Of a stretch of 30,840 nt of DNA, positions 1 to 7,097 are shown piece by piece. The stretch lies in NCBI GenBank assembly GCA_021776195.1, contig JAJFGK010000104.1, positions 1-30,840 on the forward strand. The letters run 5' to 3'. Origin of the DNA: Kiloniellaceae bacterium (GTDB taxonomy: Bacteria > Pseudomonadota > Alphaproteobacteria > Kiloniellales > Kiloniellaceae). The notes under the pieces were generated by a model that was given only the letters and a program-made list of their open reading frames with translations, was not told the DNA's origin and searched no databases. The position numbers and the translations under genes were made by a program. Position 1 is the stretch's first letter. The number at the start of each line of letters is the position of its first letter.

Positions 1-701
1 CACTGATAGGGATCGCCGCGGGCGACGATCTTCTTGGGCAGCCCGTGGGCCGAGAAGAGCAGCCGGCAGGGGCCTTCGGCCGCGGCGGCTTCGAGGAGCG
101 GTCCGATACGCACCGCCAGGGCCGCGATGAAGCCGGTCTCCAAGGGATAGCAGCAGACCGCCTTGGTCGGCGCGGTGATCCCAGCGAAGCCGGCGGCGTG
201 GCGCCAATCGGACAGCGACGATCCCGTAGTCGCGGTGGAGAACTGCGGATAGAGCGGCAGAAGCACGATCCGGTCCGGCTCGAAGGCCTTCAGCGCCGCG
301 GCCGTTTCCGGCGCCAGGGGGTGCCAGTAGCGCATGGCGAGGAAGCAACGCACTTCGGGACCGGCCGGCCCGAGGTCTTCTTGGAGCCGCGCGGTCAAGG
401 CCGCCGCCTGCGCCTCGCTGTTGGCCAGCAGCGGCGAGGACCCGCCCAGGTGCCGGTAGATCTCCCGCGCCGTGGGCGCGCGTCGCCTGGAAATGAACTT
501 GGCCAGAAGCCAGCGAAAGGGACCCGGCAGTCCGATGATCGCGGGGTCGTTGAACAGGTTGAAGAGGAAGGGCTGCACCGCCTCCGGGCGGTCGGGACCG
601 CCGAGATTGAACAGCACCACGGCCAGACGCCCCGTTTCCGCGCGGTCACCCGTCTCCGCCGGGTCGCCGGTCTGGATCCGATCCACTGCCGCCGCGCTCA
701 T
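1..701 (-). CDS. hemH: Ferrochelatase (C-terminal part outside window)
   Basis: Inserts ferrous iron into protoporphyrin IX, the last step of protoheme synthesis. About 233 N-terminal residues are present; the frame is still open at base 1, so the C-terminal third is missing. Seen: an early VVLFNLGGPDRPEAVQPFL stretch, PAIIGLP, a YRHLGGSSPL segment, RYWHPLAPE, LPLYPQFSTATTGSS, and SAHGLPKKIVARGDPYQ near the cut end, which carries the conserved SxHGxP metal-site histidine. The first 20 or so residues (MSAAAVDRIQTGDPAETGDR) are a low-complexity extension. The ATG at 699-701 overlaps the hemE stop (ATGA), so the two heme genes are probably co-transcribed and translationally coupled. Identification is secure; only the end is unknown. 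Confidence 0.95.
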   Translation of the reverse strand, partial: MSAAAVDRIQTGDPAETGDRAETGRLAVVLFNLGGPDRPEAVQPFLFNLFNDPAIIGLPGPFRWLLAKFISRRRAPTAREIYRHLGGSSPLLANSEAQAAALTARLQEDLGPAGPEVRCFLAMRYWHPLAPETAAALKAFEPDRIVLLPLYPQFSTATTGSSLSDWRHAAGFAGITAPTKAVCCYPLETGFIAALAVRIGPLLEAAAAEGPCRLLFSAHGLPKKIVARGDPYQ

Positions 702-1732
702 TCGCGCAGCACCTCCAGGGCGCGGGCGACATTTTCCGGCGGGGTCTGGGGCACGATGCCGTGGCCGAGATTGAACACGAAGGGTCCCTTGCCGAGGCTA
801 TCGCGAATACGCCGCACCTCGGCGTCGAGCGCCGCACCGCCGGTCACCAGATAGATCGGATCGAGGTTGCCTTGCAGCACGACACGGTCCTGCAAGGTGT
901 CGCGCGCCCAGGCCAGTGGCACCGTGGTATCGAGGGAGAGCGCGTCGCAGCCGCTGTCACGGGCGAAATCGGCATAGAGCAGGCCGGCGCCGCGTGGAAA
1001 GAGAATGATCGGCAGGTTGGGATGCACTGCCTTCACCCGTCGGACAATCTCGCTGGCCGGCTCCAGGCACCAGCGCTTGAGACAGCCTTCGGGCCAGATG
1101 CCGGCCCAGGAGTCAAAGAGCTGGAGCACTTCGGCGCCGCGTTCGGCCTGGCGGATCAGGTAAGCAGAGGTGACCTCGACCAGCAGATCGATCAGGCGTT
1201 GGAACAGCGCCGGTTCGCCATAGGCCAGCGTCTTGGCGCGGGCGAAATCGCGACTGGTCCCGCCTTCCAGCATGTAGCTGGCCACGGTCCAGGGGGCGCC
1301 GGCGAAACCGATCAGCGTGGTCTCGGCCGGCAGGCCGGCCTTGATGAGTTCGAGTGCCCGATAGACCGGCTCCAAACGATCGTGCAGTCCCTCGGCGCTG
1401 AGCGCCGCCAAGGAGGCCTCGTCTTCCAATCGGGTCAACTGCGGCCCGATGCCCTCCGTGAACCCGACCGACTGGCCCAGCGCCCAGGGGATGATCAGAA
1501 TATCGCAGAACAGGATCGACCCGTCGAAGCCGTAGCGCCGAATCGGTTGCAGTGTCACCTCGCAGGCCAGTTCAGGATTGAGGCAGAGATCCATGAAGCC
1601 GCCGGCCTGGCCGCGCACGGCCCGGTACTCCGGCAGATAGCGTCCGGCCTGGCGCATCATCCAAACCGGCGGTGGCGACAGGGTCTCGCCCTTGAGGGCA
1701 CGAAGCAGAAGTTTGTCGGTGGCTTGGGGCAA
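698..1732 (-). CDS. hemE: Uroporphyrinogen III decarboxylase
   Basis: Decarboxylates the four acetate side chains of uroporphyrinogen III to give coproporphyrinogen III in cytosolic heme synthesis. The 344-residue length is normal for the family. Visible signatures are PPVWMMRQAGRYLPEYR (residues 21-37, with substrate-binding R27 and R31), FDGSILFCDILIIPWALG with the catalytic Asp at about residue 77, GFAGAPWTVASYMLEGGTS, QLFDSWAG, and the C-terminal FNLGHGIVPQTPPENV containing the conserved His. It overlaps hemH by four bases and forms a heme pair with it. It is transcribed away from the putative replication origin, the arrangement described for hemE in Caulobacter and other alphaproteobacteria. 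Confidence 0.97.
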   Translation of the reverse strand: MPQATDKLLLRALKGETLSPPPVWMMRQAGRYLPEYRAVRGQAGGFMDLCLNPELACEVTLQPIRRYGFDGSILFCDILIIPWALGQSVGFTEGIGPQLTRLEDEASLAALSAEGLHDRLEPVYRALELIKAGLPAETTLIGFAGAPWTVASYMLEGGTSRDFARAKTLAYGEPALFQRLIDLLVEVTSAYLIRQAERGAEVLQLFDSWAGIWPEGCLKRWCLEPASEIVRRVKAVHPNLPIILFPRGAGLLYADFARDSGCDALSLDTTVPLAWARDTLQDRVVLQGNLDPIYLVTGGAALDAEVRRIRDSLGKGPFVFNLGHGIVPQTPPENVARALEVLRE

Positions 1733-1811
1733 GGCTGTCTCTGTCGCTTTCGGATCTGGTGGTCTCGGGCGGGGAGGGCATCATAGGAGCAAGGCTTGGA
1801 GTCCAACATCC

Positions 1812-1850
1812 TCTTCTAAGAATCATTTAATATAAGATTCTAAGGGTAGT
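1812..1850. other. AT-rich patch with two GANTC sites (candidate DNA unwinding element)
   Basis: This stretch is far more AT-rich than anything around it. It holds TTCTAAG as a direct repeat (1814-1820 and 1838-1844) and a six-base inverted repeat, AGAATC at 1819-1824 and GATTCT at 1836-1841, around an all-A/T centre. Each inverted-repeat arm contains a GANTC site, the methylation target of the alphaproteobacterial CcrM enzyme (1820-1824 and 1836-1840). The role as unwinding element is inferred from base composition and from the DnaA-box-like sites to its right. Confidence 0.5.
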
Positions 1851-1938
1851 ACTTGTAGGGGGGTGGAATAGCGGGGATTAATCGCCATACAGAGATCTGT
1901 CCACTGAAAACGCCGGACCGGTTGGCGGTTCGCCAGCC

Positions 1939-1947
1939 TGTCGATAA
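1939..1947 (-). promoter_or_regulatory. DnaA-box-like nonamer
   Basis: Reads TTATCGACA on the minus strand, 8 of 9 to the consensus TTATCCACA. It lies within the hemE/ppsR gap, about 90 bases right of the AT-rich patch. Confidence 0.5.
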
Positions 1948-2005
1948 GTTGGGCGTCATCTCGGTGGGAGCCAGGGCAGAGGCCACTTGCACGGCAAAGG
2001 CAAGA

Positions 2006-2014
2006 CGTGGATAA
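2006..2014 (-). promoter_or_regulatory. DnaA-box-like nonamer
   Basis: Reads TTATCCACG on the minus strand, 8 of 9 to TTATCCACA and identical except for the last base. Confidence 0.6.
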
Positions 2015-2163
2015 GGAGCAAAAGTCCGTACCGGCGTCACCCTGTCCACAGCTATCGCATCCTTCGGGTGGCTGATTTGCACAGCGGATGACAGGGCGCG
2101 CACTTTGACACGGTCCGGGGAAGGTATGGCGCGACGTCATCCAAAAGACGGTCTTGTCCCCTC

Positions 2164-2172
2164 TTATCCACG
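2164..2172 (+). promoter_or_regulatory. DnaA-box-like nonamer
   Basis: Reads TTATCCACG on the plus strand. It is the same nonamer as the minus-strand site at 2006-2014, in opposite orientation. It lies about 70 bases upstream of the ppsR start, so it could also affect that promoter. Confidence 0.6.
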
Positions 2173-2244
2173 GGTCGGTTCATGGTACTCCACAGCGGCC
2201 CTGTGCAGAACTAGGCCGGACTGTCGAGTGCGGCGAGGAGGGAC

Positions 2245-3066
2245 ATGACCAGCTATCATCTCCACTTGGTCTCCGATGCCACCGGCGAGACAATCAATTC
2301 GGTCGCCCGCGCCTGTCTGGTACAGTTTCGCGAGATCGAGCCGATCGAGCATGTCTGGAGCCTGGTCCGAACCGCGGGTCAGATGGACAAGGCCCTCGAT
2401 GGCATTGCCGAGGATCCCGGGCCGGTGCTCTACACCATCGTCAATCCCGAACTGCGCGCCGCCCTGGTCGAGGGCTGCCGGCCTCTGGGCCTGCCCTGCA
2501 TCCCGGTTCTCGATCCGGTCATGCATGCGCTGGCCAACTACTTCGGGGCCGAGATCTCGGGTCTGCCGGGTCTTCAGCATGCCCTGGACAGCGAGTATTT
2601 CCAGCGCATGGAGGCAATGAATTTCGCCCTGGCCCACGACGACGGGCAGATGGCCAACGACCTGGACTCGGCCGATGTGGTGATCGTCGGCGTCTCGCGA
2701 ACCTCCAAGACCCCGACCTGTCTCTACCTGGCCAATCGGGGCATCAGGGCCGCCAATGTGCCGATGGTGCCGGGCGTGCCAGTGCCCGCCGAATTGTTGC
2801 AGGCCGAGCGACCCTTGATCGTCGGCCTGACCAAGGATCCCGGCAGTCTGGTGCAGGTGCGCAAGAACCGGCTGCGGTTGCTGTCCGACGAGAACGACGA
2901 AACCGATTATGTCGATCCGGAAGCCGTCAAGGCCGAGGTCGCCGCGGCCCGCAAGCTGTTCAACCAGCAGGGCTGGCCCTTGATCGATGTGACCCGCCGG
3001 TCGATCGAGGAGACCGCCGCGACGATCATGAACTATCACAGTCGACACAACGGCCACTTCGATTGA
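2245..3066 (+). CDS. ppsR: Pyruvate, phosphate dikinase / PEP synthase regulatory protein (DUF299)
   Basis: Bifunctional kinase and phosphorylase of the DUF299 family. Characterised members inactivate pyruvate phosphate dikinase or PEP synthase by ADP-dependent phosphorylation and reactivate the enzyme by phosphorolysis. The 273 residues begin with the typical HLVSDATGETINSVARA, followed by FGAEISGLPGLQH (about 100-112), a P-loop GVSRTSKT at 149-156, and a C-terminal DVTRRSIEETAATIM. The ATG is preceded by a strong AGGAGG ribosome site at 2235-2240. The stop overlaps the maf start by one base (TGATG). It is the first gene right of the putative origin, the same place a DUF299 gene holds in Caulobacter. 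Whether the target is PpdK or PpsA cannot be told from here. Confidence 0.92.
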   Translation: MTSYHLHLVSDATGETINSVARACLVQFREIEPIEHVWSLVRTAGQMDKALDGIAEDPGPVLYTIVNPELRAALVEGCRPLGLPCIPVLDPVMHALANYFGAEISGLPGLQHALDSEYFQRMEAMNFALAHDDGQMANDLDSADVVIVGVSRTSKTPTCLYLANRGIRAANVPMVPGVPVPAELLQAERPLIVGLTKDPGSLVQVRKNRLRLLSDENDETDYVDPEAVKAEVAAARKLFNQQGWPLIDVTRRSIEETAATIMNYHSRHNGHFD

Positions 3067-3668
3067 TGGCGGCGCCGGCGCTCATTCTGGCCTCGCAGAG
3101 TCCGTGGCGCCGTGGCCTGCTGGAAAAGGCCGGCGTGATTTTTGCGGTGCGCCCGGCCCAGGTCGACGAGAGCGAAATCAAACGCGCCTGCCAGGCCGAT
3201 GGCGCCTCGGCGCTGGATGCCGCCGAGGCGCTGGCGGAGTTGAAGGCCCGGCGGATCTCCCAACAAGAACCCGAAGCCCTGGTGATCGGTGCCGACCAGA
3301 TCCTGGTTTGCGGTGAAATCTGGTTCGACAAGCCGGGCGACCGCGATCATGCGCGGGGCCATCTGCGGGCGCTGAGCGGCAAGACCCACCACCTGGCAAC
3401 CGTTGCCTGCGCCCTGCGCGGCAGCCAGCGCCTGTGGCATCACCGGGCCGATCCGGCGCTCACCATGCGGGCCCTGTCGGACGATTTCATTTCCGGCTAC
3501 CTGGAGGCGGCCGGCGATGAAGTCCTGCAGACCGTCGGGGCCTATGCCTTCGAAGGACTGGGGGCGCAGCTCTTCAGCAAGGTCGAGGGGGATTTCTTCA
3601 CCATTCTCGGCTTGCCGCTGTTACCGCTTCTGGCCTTTCTGCGCGAACAGGGGGTGGTTCCGCGATGA
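3066..3668 (+). CDS. maf: Maf-family nucleoside triphosphate pyrophosphatase
   Basis: Hydrolyses non-canonical or modified nucleoside triphosphates to the monophosphate. The 200-residue protein starts LILASQSPWRRGLLEKAG, the family's N-terminal signature, with the SxxR pair at about 11-15. It continues with RPAQVDESE, LVIGADQILVCGEIWFDKP (the conserved catalytic Asp of IGAD), LSGKTHHLAT, and a C-terminal GAYAFEGLGAQLFSKVEGDFFTILGLPL. The canonical GRYRIDEPG-type segment reads GAYAFEGLG, as is common in the YceF-like branch. The start is the ATG overlapping the ppsR stop, and the end overlaps aroE (ATGA), so it sits in one compact operon. Exact nucleotide specificity cannot be read from sequence. 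Confidence 0.93.
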   Translation: MAAPALILASQSPWRRGLLEKAGVIFAVRPAQVDESEIKRACQADGASALDAAEALAELKARRISQQEPEALVIGADQILVCGEIWFDKPGDRDHARGHLRALSGKTHHLATVACALRGSQRLWHHRADPALTMRALSDDFISGYLEAAGDEVLQTVGAYAFEGLGAQLFSKVEGDFFTILGLPLLPLLAFLREQGVVPR

Positions 3669-4534
3669 CCGCCCAGGGTCCGCGCAAGGCTGGGATTCTC
3701 GGCTGGCCCGTCGCGCATTCGCTCTCGCCTCACATCCATCGCTACTGGTTGAACCGCTATGGCTTGCCCGGCACCTACGATCTGCTGCCGGTCTCGCCGG
3801 AAGATTTCCACGCCCGGGTGCGCTCGCTTCAGGCCGATGGCTACCGCGGCGCCAATGTCACGGTGCCGCACAAGGTGGCGGCCTTCGAGGCGGTTGACGA
3901 GGCCACCGATTTGGCGCGCCGCATCGGTGCGGTCAACACGCTCTACTATGAGGGCAGCCGCTTGATCGGCACCAACAGCGACGCCAGTGGGTTCCTGGAG
4001 AACCTGCGCCAGGGGGCACGCAACTGGTCGATCGGGACGGGGCCGGCGGTGGTTCTGGGCGCCGGCGGCGCGGCCCGCGCCGTGCTCGTGGCGTTGCAGG
4101 AGGCCGGCTGCCCGGCGCTGGTGCTGCTGAACCGCACTCGGCAGAAGGCCGAGGCCCTGGCCGGTGCGCTCGGGCCCGGCATCGAGGTTCTCGATTGGTC
4201 CGAGCGTGCCACGGCCCTGGCCGGGGCCAACCTCCTGGTCAACACCACCGCGCTGGGCATGAGCGGACAGCCGCCCTTGGAGATCGAACTCGATGCCCTG
4301 CCGCGGGCCGCGCTGGTCAACGATATCGTCTATCGCCCGCTCGAGACGCCTCTCCTGGCAGCCGCCAGGCGGCGCGGCCACCAGGTGGTCGACGGCTTGG
4401 GCATGCTGTTGCATCAGGCCCGCCCCGGATTTCGCAAGTGGTTTGGACCGCTGCCCGATCCGCACGAGGCGAATCCGGACGCGCCGGAAGTCACCGCGGA
4501 GCTACATGCCCTGGTGCTGAAGGCGGCGCGATGA
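3665..4534 (+). CDS. aroE: Shikimate dehydrogenase
   Basis: NADPH-dependent reduction of 3-dehydroshikimate to shikimate, in the pathway to aromatic amino acids and folate. The 289 residues show GWPVAHSLSPHIH (14-25, shikimate-binding SxS), ANVTVPHK with catalytic K70, IGAVNTL (88-93), GTNSDASGF with the catalytic Asp at 106, the nucleotide-binding loop VLGAGGAARAVL (130-141), LLNRTRQKA for NADP recognition, and a closing DGLGMLLHQA. The usual NTDGxGF motif reads NSDASGF, a mild deviation. Start and stop overlap maf and coaE by four bases each (ATGA), so the genes are translationally coupled. Confidence 0.95.
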   Translation: MTAQGPRKAGILGWPVAHSLSPHIHRYWLNRYGLPGTYDLLPVSPEDFHARVRSLQADGYRGANVTVPHKVAAFEAVDEATDLARRIGAVNTLYYEGSRLIGTNSDASGFLENLRQGARNWSIGTGPAVVLGAGGAARAVLVALQEAGCPALVLLNRTRQKAEALAGALGPGIEVLDWSERATALAGANLLVNTTALGMSGQPPLEIELDALPRAALVNDIVYRPLETPLLAAARRRGHQVVDGLGMLLHQARPGFRKWFGPLPDPHEANPDAPEVTAELHALVLKAAR

Positions 4535-5202
4535 TCGTCATCGGGCTGACCGGGTCCATTGCGATGGGCAAATCGACAGCGGCGCTTGTCCTGCGCCGCA
4601 TGGGCTTGCCGCTGCACGACTCCGACGCGGCGGTGCACCGGCTGATGGCACGGGGCGGTGCCGCCGTGGCGGCTATCGGCGCGGCCTTTCCCGGGGTCGT
4701 GACCGCCGGTGCGGTTGACCGCGCCCAGTTGGGCCAGCGGGTCTTCGGCGACCAGGCGGCGCTGGACCGGCTGGAGGCCATTCTCCATCCCCTGGTGCGG
4801 GCCGAGGCCAGGCGGTTTCTGGCGCGACAGCGGCGACGCCGCGCCCGCGCCGTGGTGCTTGATATCCCCCTGCTGTTCGAGACCGGCGGCGAGGCGCTTT
4901 GCGATGCGGTGCTGTTGGTCCAGGCCCCGGCCTTCCTGCAGCGCGCCCGCGCGCTCGCCCGTCCCGGCATGACCGAGGCGCGCCTGGCCTCGATCCGGTC
5001 GCGGCAGATGAGCGAGGCCGGCAAGCGGCGGCGCGCCGACTTTGTCGTGCCCACCGGTCTGCACCGGGGTGAGACCTTGCGCCGAATCCGCAAGATCATC
5101 AGAGTGATACTGCGACGAAAACCGCCGGCGCGGGTCTGCCGGGGTTGCTGTTGCGCGGGTCCCGGAGCCAGGCGGTGCCGGGCAAGGTCGACGGGGAGAT
5201 AG
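4531..5202 (+). CDS. coaE: Dephospho-CoA kinase
   Basis: Phosphorylates the 3'-hydroxyl of dephospho-CoA with ATP, the last step of coenzyme A synthesis. The protein opens MIVIGLTGSIAMGKST with the P-loop at 8-16, then LPLHDSDAAVHRLM, ILHPLVRAEARRF, VVLDIPLLFETG, and the lid-region RSRQMSEAGKRRRADFVV. The ATG at 4531 lies in the aroE stop; an upstream extension of the frame overlaps aroE and looks non-coding. Most CoaE proteins end soon after the LRRIRKIIR helix. This one runs about 30 residues further with a Cys/Arg-rich tail (RVCRGCCCAG...), ending in a TAG at 5200-5202 just before dnaQ. The identification is firm; the tail is unusual. Confidence 0.94.
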   Translation: MIVIGLTGSIAMGKSTAALVLRRMGLPLHDSDAAVHRLMARGGAAVAAIGAAFPGVVTAGAVDRAQLGQRVFGDQAALDRLEAILHPLVRAEARRFLARQRRRRARAVVLDIPLLFETGGEALCDAVLLVQAPAFLQRARALARPGMTEARLASIRSRQMSEAGKRRRADFVVPTGLHRGETLRRIRKIIRVILRRKPPARVCRGCCCAGPGARRCRARSTGR

Positions 5203-5207
5203 ATGCC

Positions 5208-5882
5208 GTGCGAGAAATCGTGCTCGACACCGAGACCACGGGGCTCGATCCGAAGTCCGGCCACCGGGTGGTCGAGATCGGCTGTCTCGAGCTGATCCAC
5301 AACCTGCCGACCGGGCGGACCTTTCAGGCCTATATCAACCCCGAGCGCGACATGCCGGCCGAGGCCGAGGCCATTCACGGCCTCGGTGAGGCCTTCCTGG
5401 CCGAGAAACCGGTTTTTGCCGCGCTGGCGCAGGATTTCCTGGATTTCATCGGCGAGGCCAAGCTGGTGATCCACAATGCCGGCTTCGACATGAAGTTCCT
5501 GAACTGGGAACTGAAGTCTGCGGGTTTTCCCTTGCTCGAGGCGAAACGGGCGATCGACACCGTGGCGCTGGCCCGCTCCCGCTTTCCAGGTCAGCAGGTC
5601 TCGCTCGATGCGCTCTGCCGGCGTTTTGGGGTCGACAACTCATCGCGCGATTTTCACGGCGCGCTGCTCGATTGCCAGCTCCTGGCCGAGGTCTATCTTG
5701 AACTGCTGGGTGGGCGAGAGCCGGGCTTCAGCCTCGACCGGGCGCGCGAGACGCGCGCCGCGGGCTCACGGACGATCGACCGCAAGGCCCGGCCCGCCCG
5801 GCCGCACCAGCCAAGCGACAGCGAACTGGCGGCCCATGCCGCCATGTTGGAACGGATCAGCGACCCGGTCTGGCGCGACTAG
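5208..5882 (+). CDS. dnaQ: DNA polymerase III epsilon subunit (3'-5' exonuclease)
   Basis: Proofreading exonuclease of the replicative polymerase. From the chosen start the 224-residue protein has ExoI (REIVLDTETTGLDP; D7 and E9), the conserved AIHGLG (56-61), ExoII (HNAGFDMKFLN; D94) and ExoIII (DFHGALLDCQLLAEVYLELLGG; H150 and D155). The C-terminal tail is basic and proline-rich, like the alpha-binding tail of other epsilon subunits. The frame is open back to a TTG at 5145, but the family begins directly with the exonuclease strand. The GTG at 5208 has a GGGGAGA ribosome site at 5193-5199 and lies just after the coaE stop, so it is preferred. It converges with secB. Confidence 0.93.
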   Translation: MREIVLDTETTGLDPKSGHRVVEIGCLELIHNLPTGRTFQAYINPERDMPAEAEAIHGLGEAFLAEKPVFAALAQDFLDFIGEAKLVIHNAGFDMKFLNWELKSAGFPLLEAKRAIDTVALARSRFPGQQVSLDALCRRFGVDNSSRDFHGALLDCQLLAEVYLELLGGREPGFSLDRARETRAAGSRTIDRKARPARPHQPSDSELAAHAAMLERISDPVWRD

Positions 5883-5939
5883 AGCCGCGCGGAGAGACAC
5901 GGCCAGGCAGGGGCCCGGTAGAGGCCAGGTGGAGAAAGA

Positions 5940-6416
5940 TCAGGCGGTCCCTGCCGGCGGTCCGTCCGCGCCGTCGGCCGGCGAACTCGCCCGGGCTTGA
6001 AACATCTGATCGAAATCGATCGGGTTGATCACCAGCGGTGGGAAGCCGCCCTCGCGGGTGATGCCGGCCATGATCGCCCGCGCGAAGGGAAAGAGGTGGC
6101 GCGGCGTCTCGACCATCAAGAGCAGCTTTTCGGTCTGGGGGTCGACGTCGTCGCCGATGCTGACGACACCAGCGTACTCCAGCTCGACGATAAAGGCCGA
6201 TGTCTGGCCGATCTTGGCGTCGGCGCGCAGCGAGAGCGTGACCTCGTAGGTGCGGCCCTCCAGGAGCTGCGGCGTCACGTCGATATTGATATCGAGATTG
6301 GGCGACTGCTGCGCCATCTGGCCATAGATCTCGGGCGCGTTGGGGTTCTCGAAGGACTGATCCTTCACATACTGGGTCTTGATGACGAAGTTCGGTTGAG
6401 TGCCATCGTCTGCCAT
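5940..6416 (-). CDS. secB: Protein-export chaperone SecB
   Basis: Tetrameric cytosolic chaperone that keeps precursor proteins unfolded and hands them to SecA. The 158 residues match the family: FVIKTQYVKDQSFENPNAPE (10-29), DINIDVTPQLLEGRTYEVTLSL, FIVELEYAGVVSI, the signature ETPRHLFPFARAIMAGITREGGFPPLVINPIDFDQMF-type segment near 102-138, then a disordered Ala/Gly-rich tail. A ribosome site AGAAGGA lies about 7 bases before the ATG. It is a single gene convergent with dnaQ. dnaQ-secB adjacency near oriC is typical of alphaproteobacteria. Confidence 0.96.
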   Translation of the reverse strand: MADDGTQPNFVIKTQYVKDQSFENPNAPEIYGQMAQQSPNLDINIDVTPQLLEGRTYEVTLSLRADAKIGQTSAFIVELEYAGVVSIGDDVDPQTEKLLLMVETPRHLFPFARAIMAGITREGGFPPLVINPIDFDQMFQARASSPADGADGPPAGTA

Positions 6417-6523
6417 GTCTCGGTCCTTCTATTCTTCCCGCGGCGGCCCCCGGCCCGATGCGGCCACTGGGCACCCTGGAGCCTCGCTTGGCCCGCCCGC
6501 GAATTGCGCCTGGGGAGTATGAC

Positions 6524-6554
6524 AAAATTGTCCCGGGGACAAGCCCAAAGGGCT
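6524..6554 (-). terminator. Probable intrinsic terminator after the histidine phosphatase gene
   Basis: Read on the minus strand directly after the TAG stop of the phosphatase gene there are two consecutive hairpins: AGCCC-TTT-GGGCT (6542-6554), then TTGTCC-CCG-GGACAA (6528-6542), followed by TTTT (6524-6527). The second stem plus T-run looks like a short Rho-independent terminator. It also lies in the secB upstream region, where the near-palindrome could instead be an operator. Confidence 0.5.
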
Positions 6555-7097
6555 CTAGGCGCTGGTCGGATCGAAGCGTAGCACCGTGCCGTTGGCCACG
6601 GCTTCGCCGGTCAGGCCGCGGATAAAGCCCCAGTGGCTCACCACCAGGAGGCCCGGCCAATCCGGCTGACCGGCCGACTGGGCGCGAAAGGCCGAGCAGC
6701 GCAGGTCGAGCTGGTCTTCGGTTTCATCGAGCGGCGGCCACCAGCGCTCCGGCAGATCGCCGAACTCGAAGTCCGGAAAGTCGGCGGCAAGGTGACTGCG
6801 CGGCGAGCCGACGTCGCAGGCAAAAAAGGCCCGCTCGCGAACCATAGGCTCGATGACCACGGGCAAGGCAAGAACGCTGGCGATGATTTCGGCGGTCTGC
6901 AGGGTCCGGCGATAGGGACTGGCAATGATCCGCGTGACGCCGTTCCCGCCGCCGGCCTGCAAGGCGATGTCCCCGGCCGCCTGCCTGATCTGGTCGCGGC
7001 CCAGGTCGGTGAGGACGGGATCCTCGATTCCCGGATCGACGCGGGTTCGTGCGTAGTGCACGTTGAACTCGGATTCCCCGTGTCGCACCAGGATCAT
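6555..7097 (-). CDS. Histidine phosphatase family protein (phosphoglycerate mutase-like)
   Basis: Member of the histidine phosphatase superfamily, 180 residues. Seen: the N-terminal phospho-acceptor motif LVRHGESEFN (RHGE at 5-8, catalytic H6), SPYRRTLQTAEII (60-72) with the conserved Arg, the acidic residue in MVRERA (E88), and the second catalytic histidine in VVSHWGFIRGLTG (H155). The insert FPDFEFGDLPERWWPPLDETEDQL shapes the substrate pocket and does not identify the substrate. A sugar phosphate or small-molecule phosphatase is more likely than a glycolytic mutase, because the protein is short. Its start overlaps the fxsA stop by four bases, so the two are co-transcribed. Confidence 0.87.
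   Translation of the reverse strand: MILVRHGESEFNVHYARTRVDPGIEDPVLTDLGRDQIRQAAGDIALQAGGGNGVTRIIASPYRRTLQTAEIIASVLALPVVIEPMVRERAFFACDVGSPRSHLAADFPDFEFGDLPERWWPPLDETEDQLDLRCSAFRAQSAGQPDWPGLLVVSHWGFIRGLTGEAVANGTVLRFDPTSA

Larger units (their letters stand above)
1733..2244. other. oriC: Putative chromosomal replication origin (oriC)
   Basis: This is the only gap over 300 bases in the window, between divergent hemE and the DUF299 gene. Seen: an AT-rich patch at about 1812-1850 in otherwise GC-rich DNA, and several nonamers close to the DnaA box TTATCCACA. The best, each 8 of 9, are 1939-1947 (minus, TTATCGACA), 2006-2014 (minus, TTATCCACG), 2164-2172 (plus, TTATCCACG) and 2202-2210 (minus, TTCTGCACA). 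Weaker 7 of 9 matches are 2042-2050, 2075-2083 and 2186-2194. Known: oriC in Caulobacter lies next to hemE, and hemE flanks the proposed origin in several other alphaproteobacteria. Inferred: this is the origin, with the AT-rich patch as unwinding element. The gap must also hold the promoters of hemE and ppsR. Two open frames on the minus strand look non-coding. Confidence 0.8.

Noticed and set aside
1896..1905. TGTCCAC near the AT-rich patch as another DnaA box
   Set aside because: Only about six of nine positions agree with the consensus, too weak to list as a site.
1823..2140. Open frames of about 87-105 codons in the hemE/ppsR gap
   Set aside because: No good ribosome site and no family resemblance. 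They overlie the DnaA-box-like sites in the putative origin.
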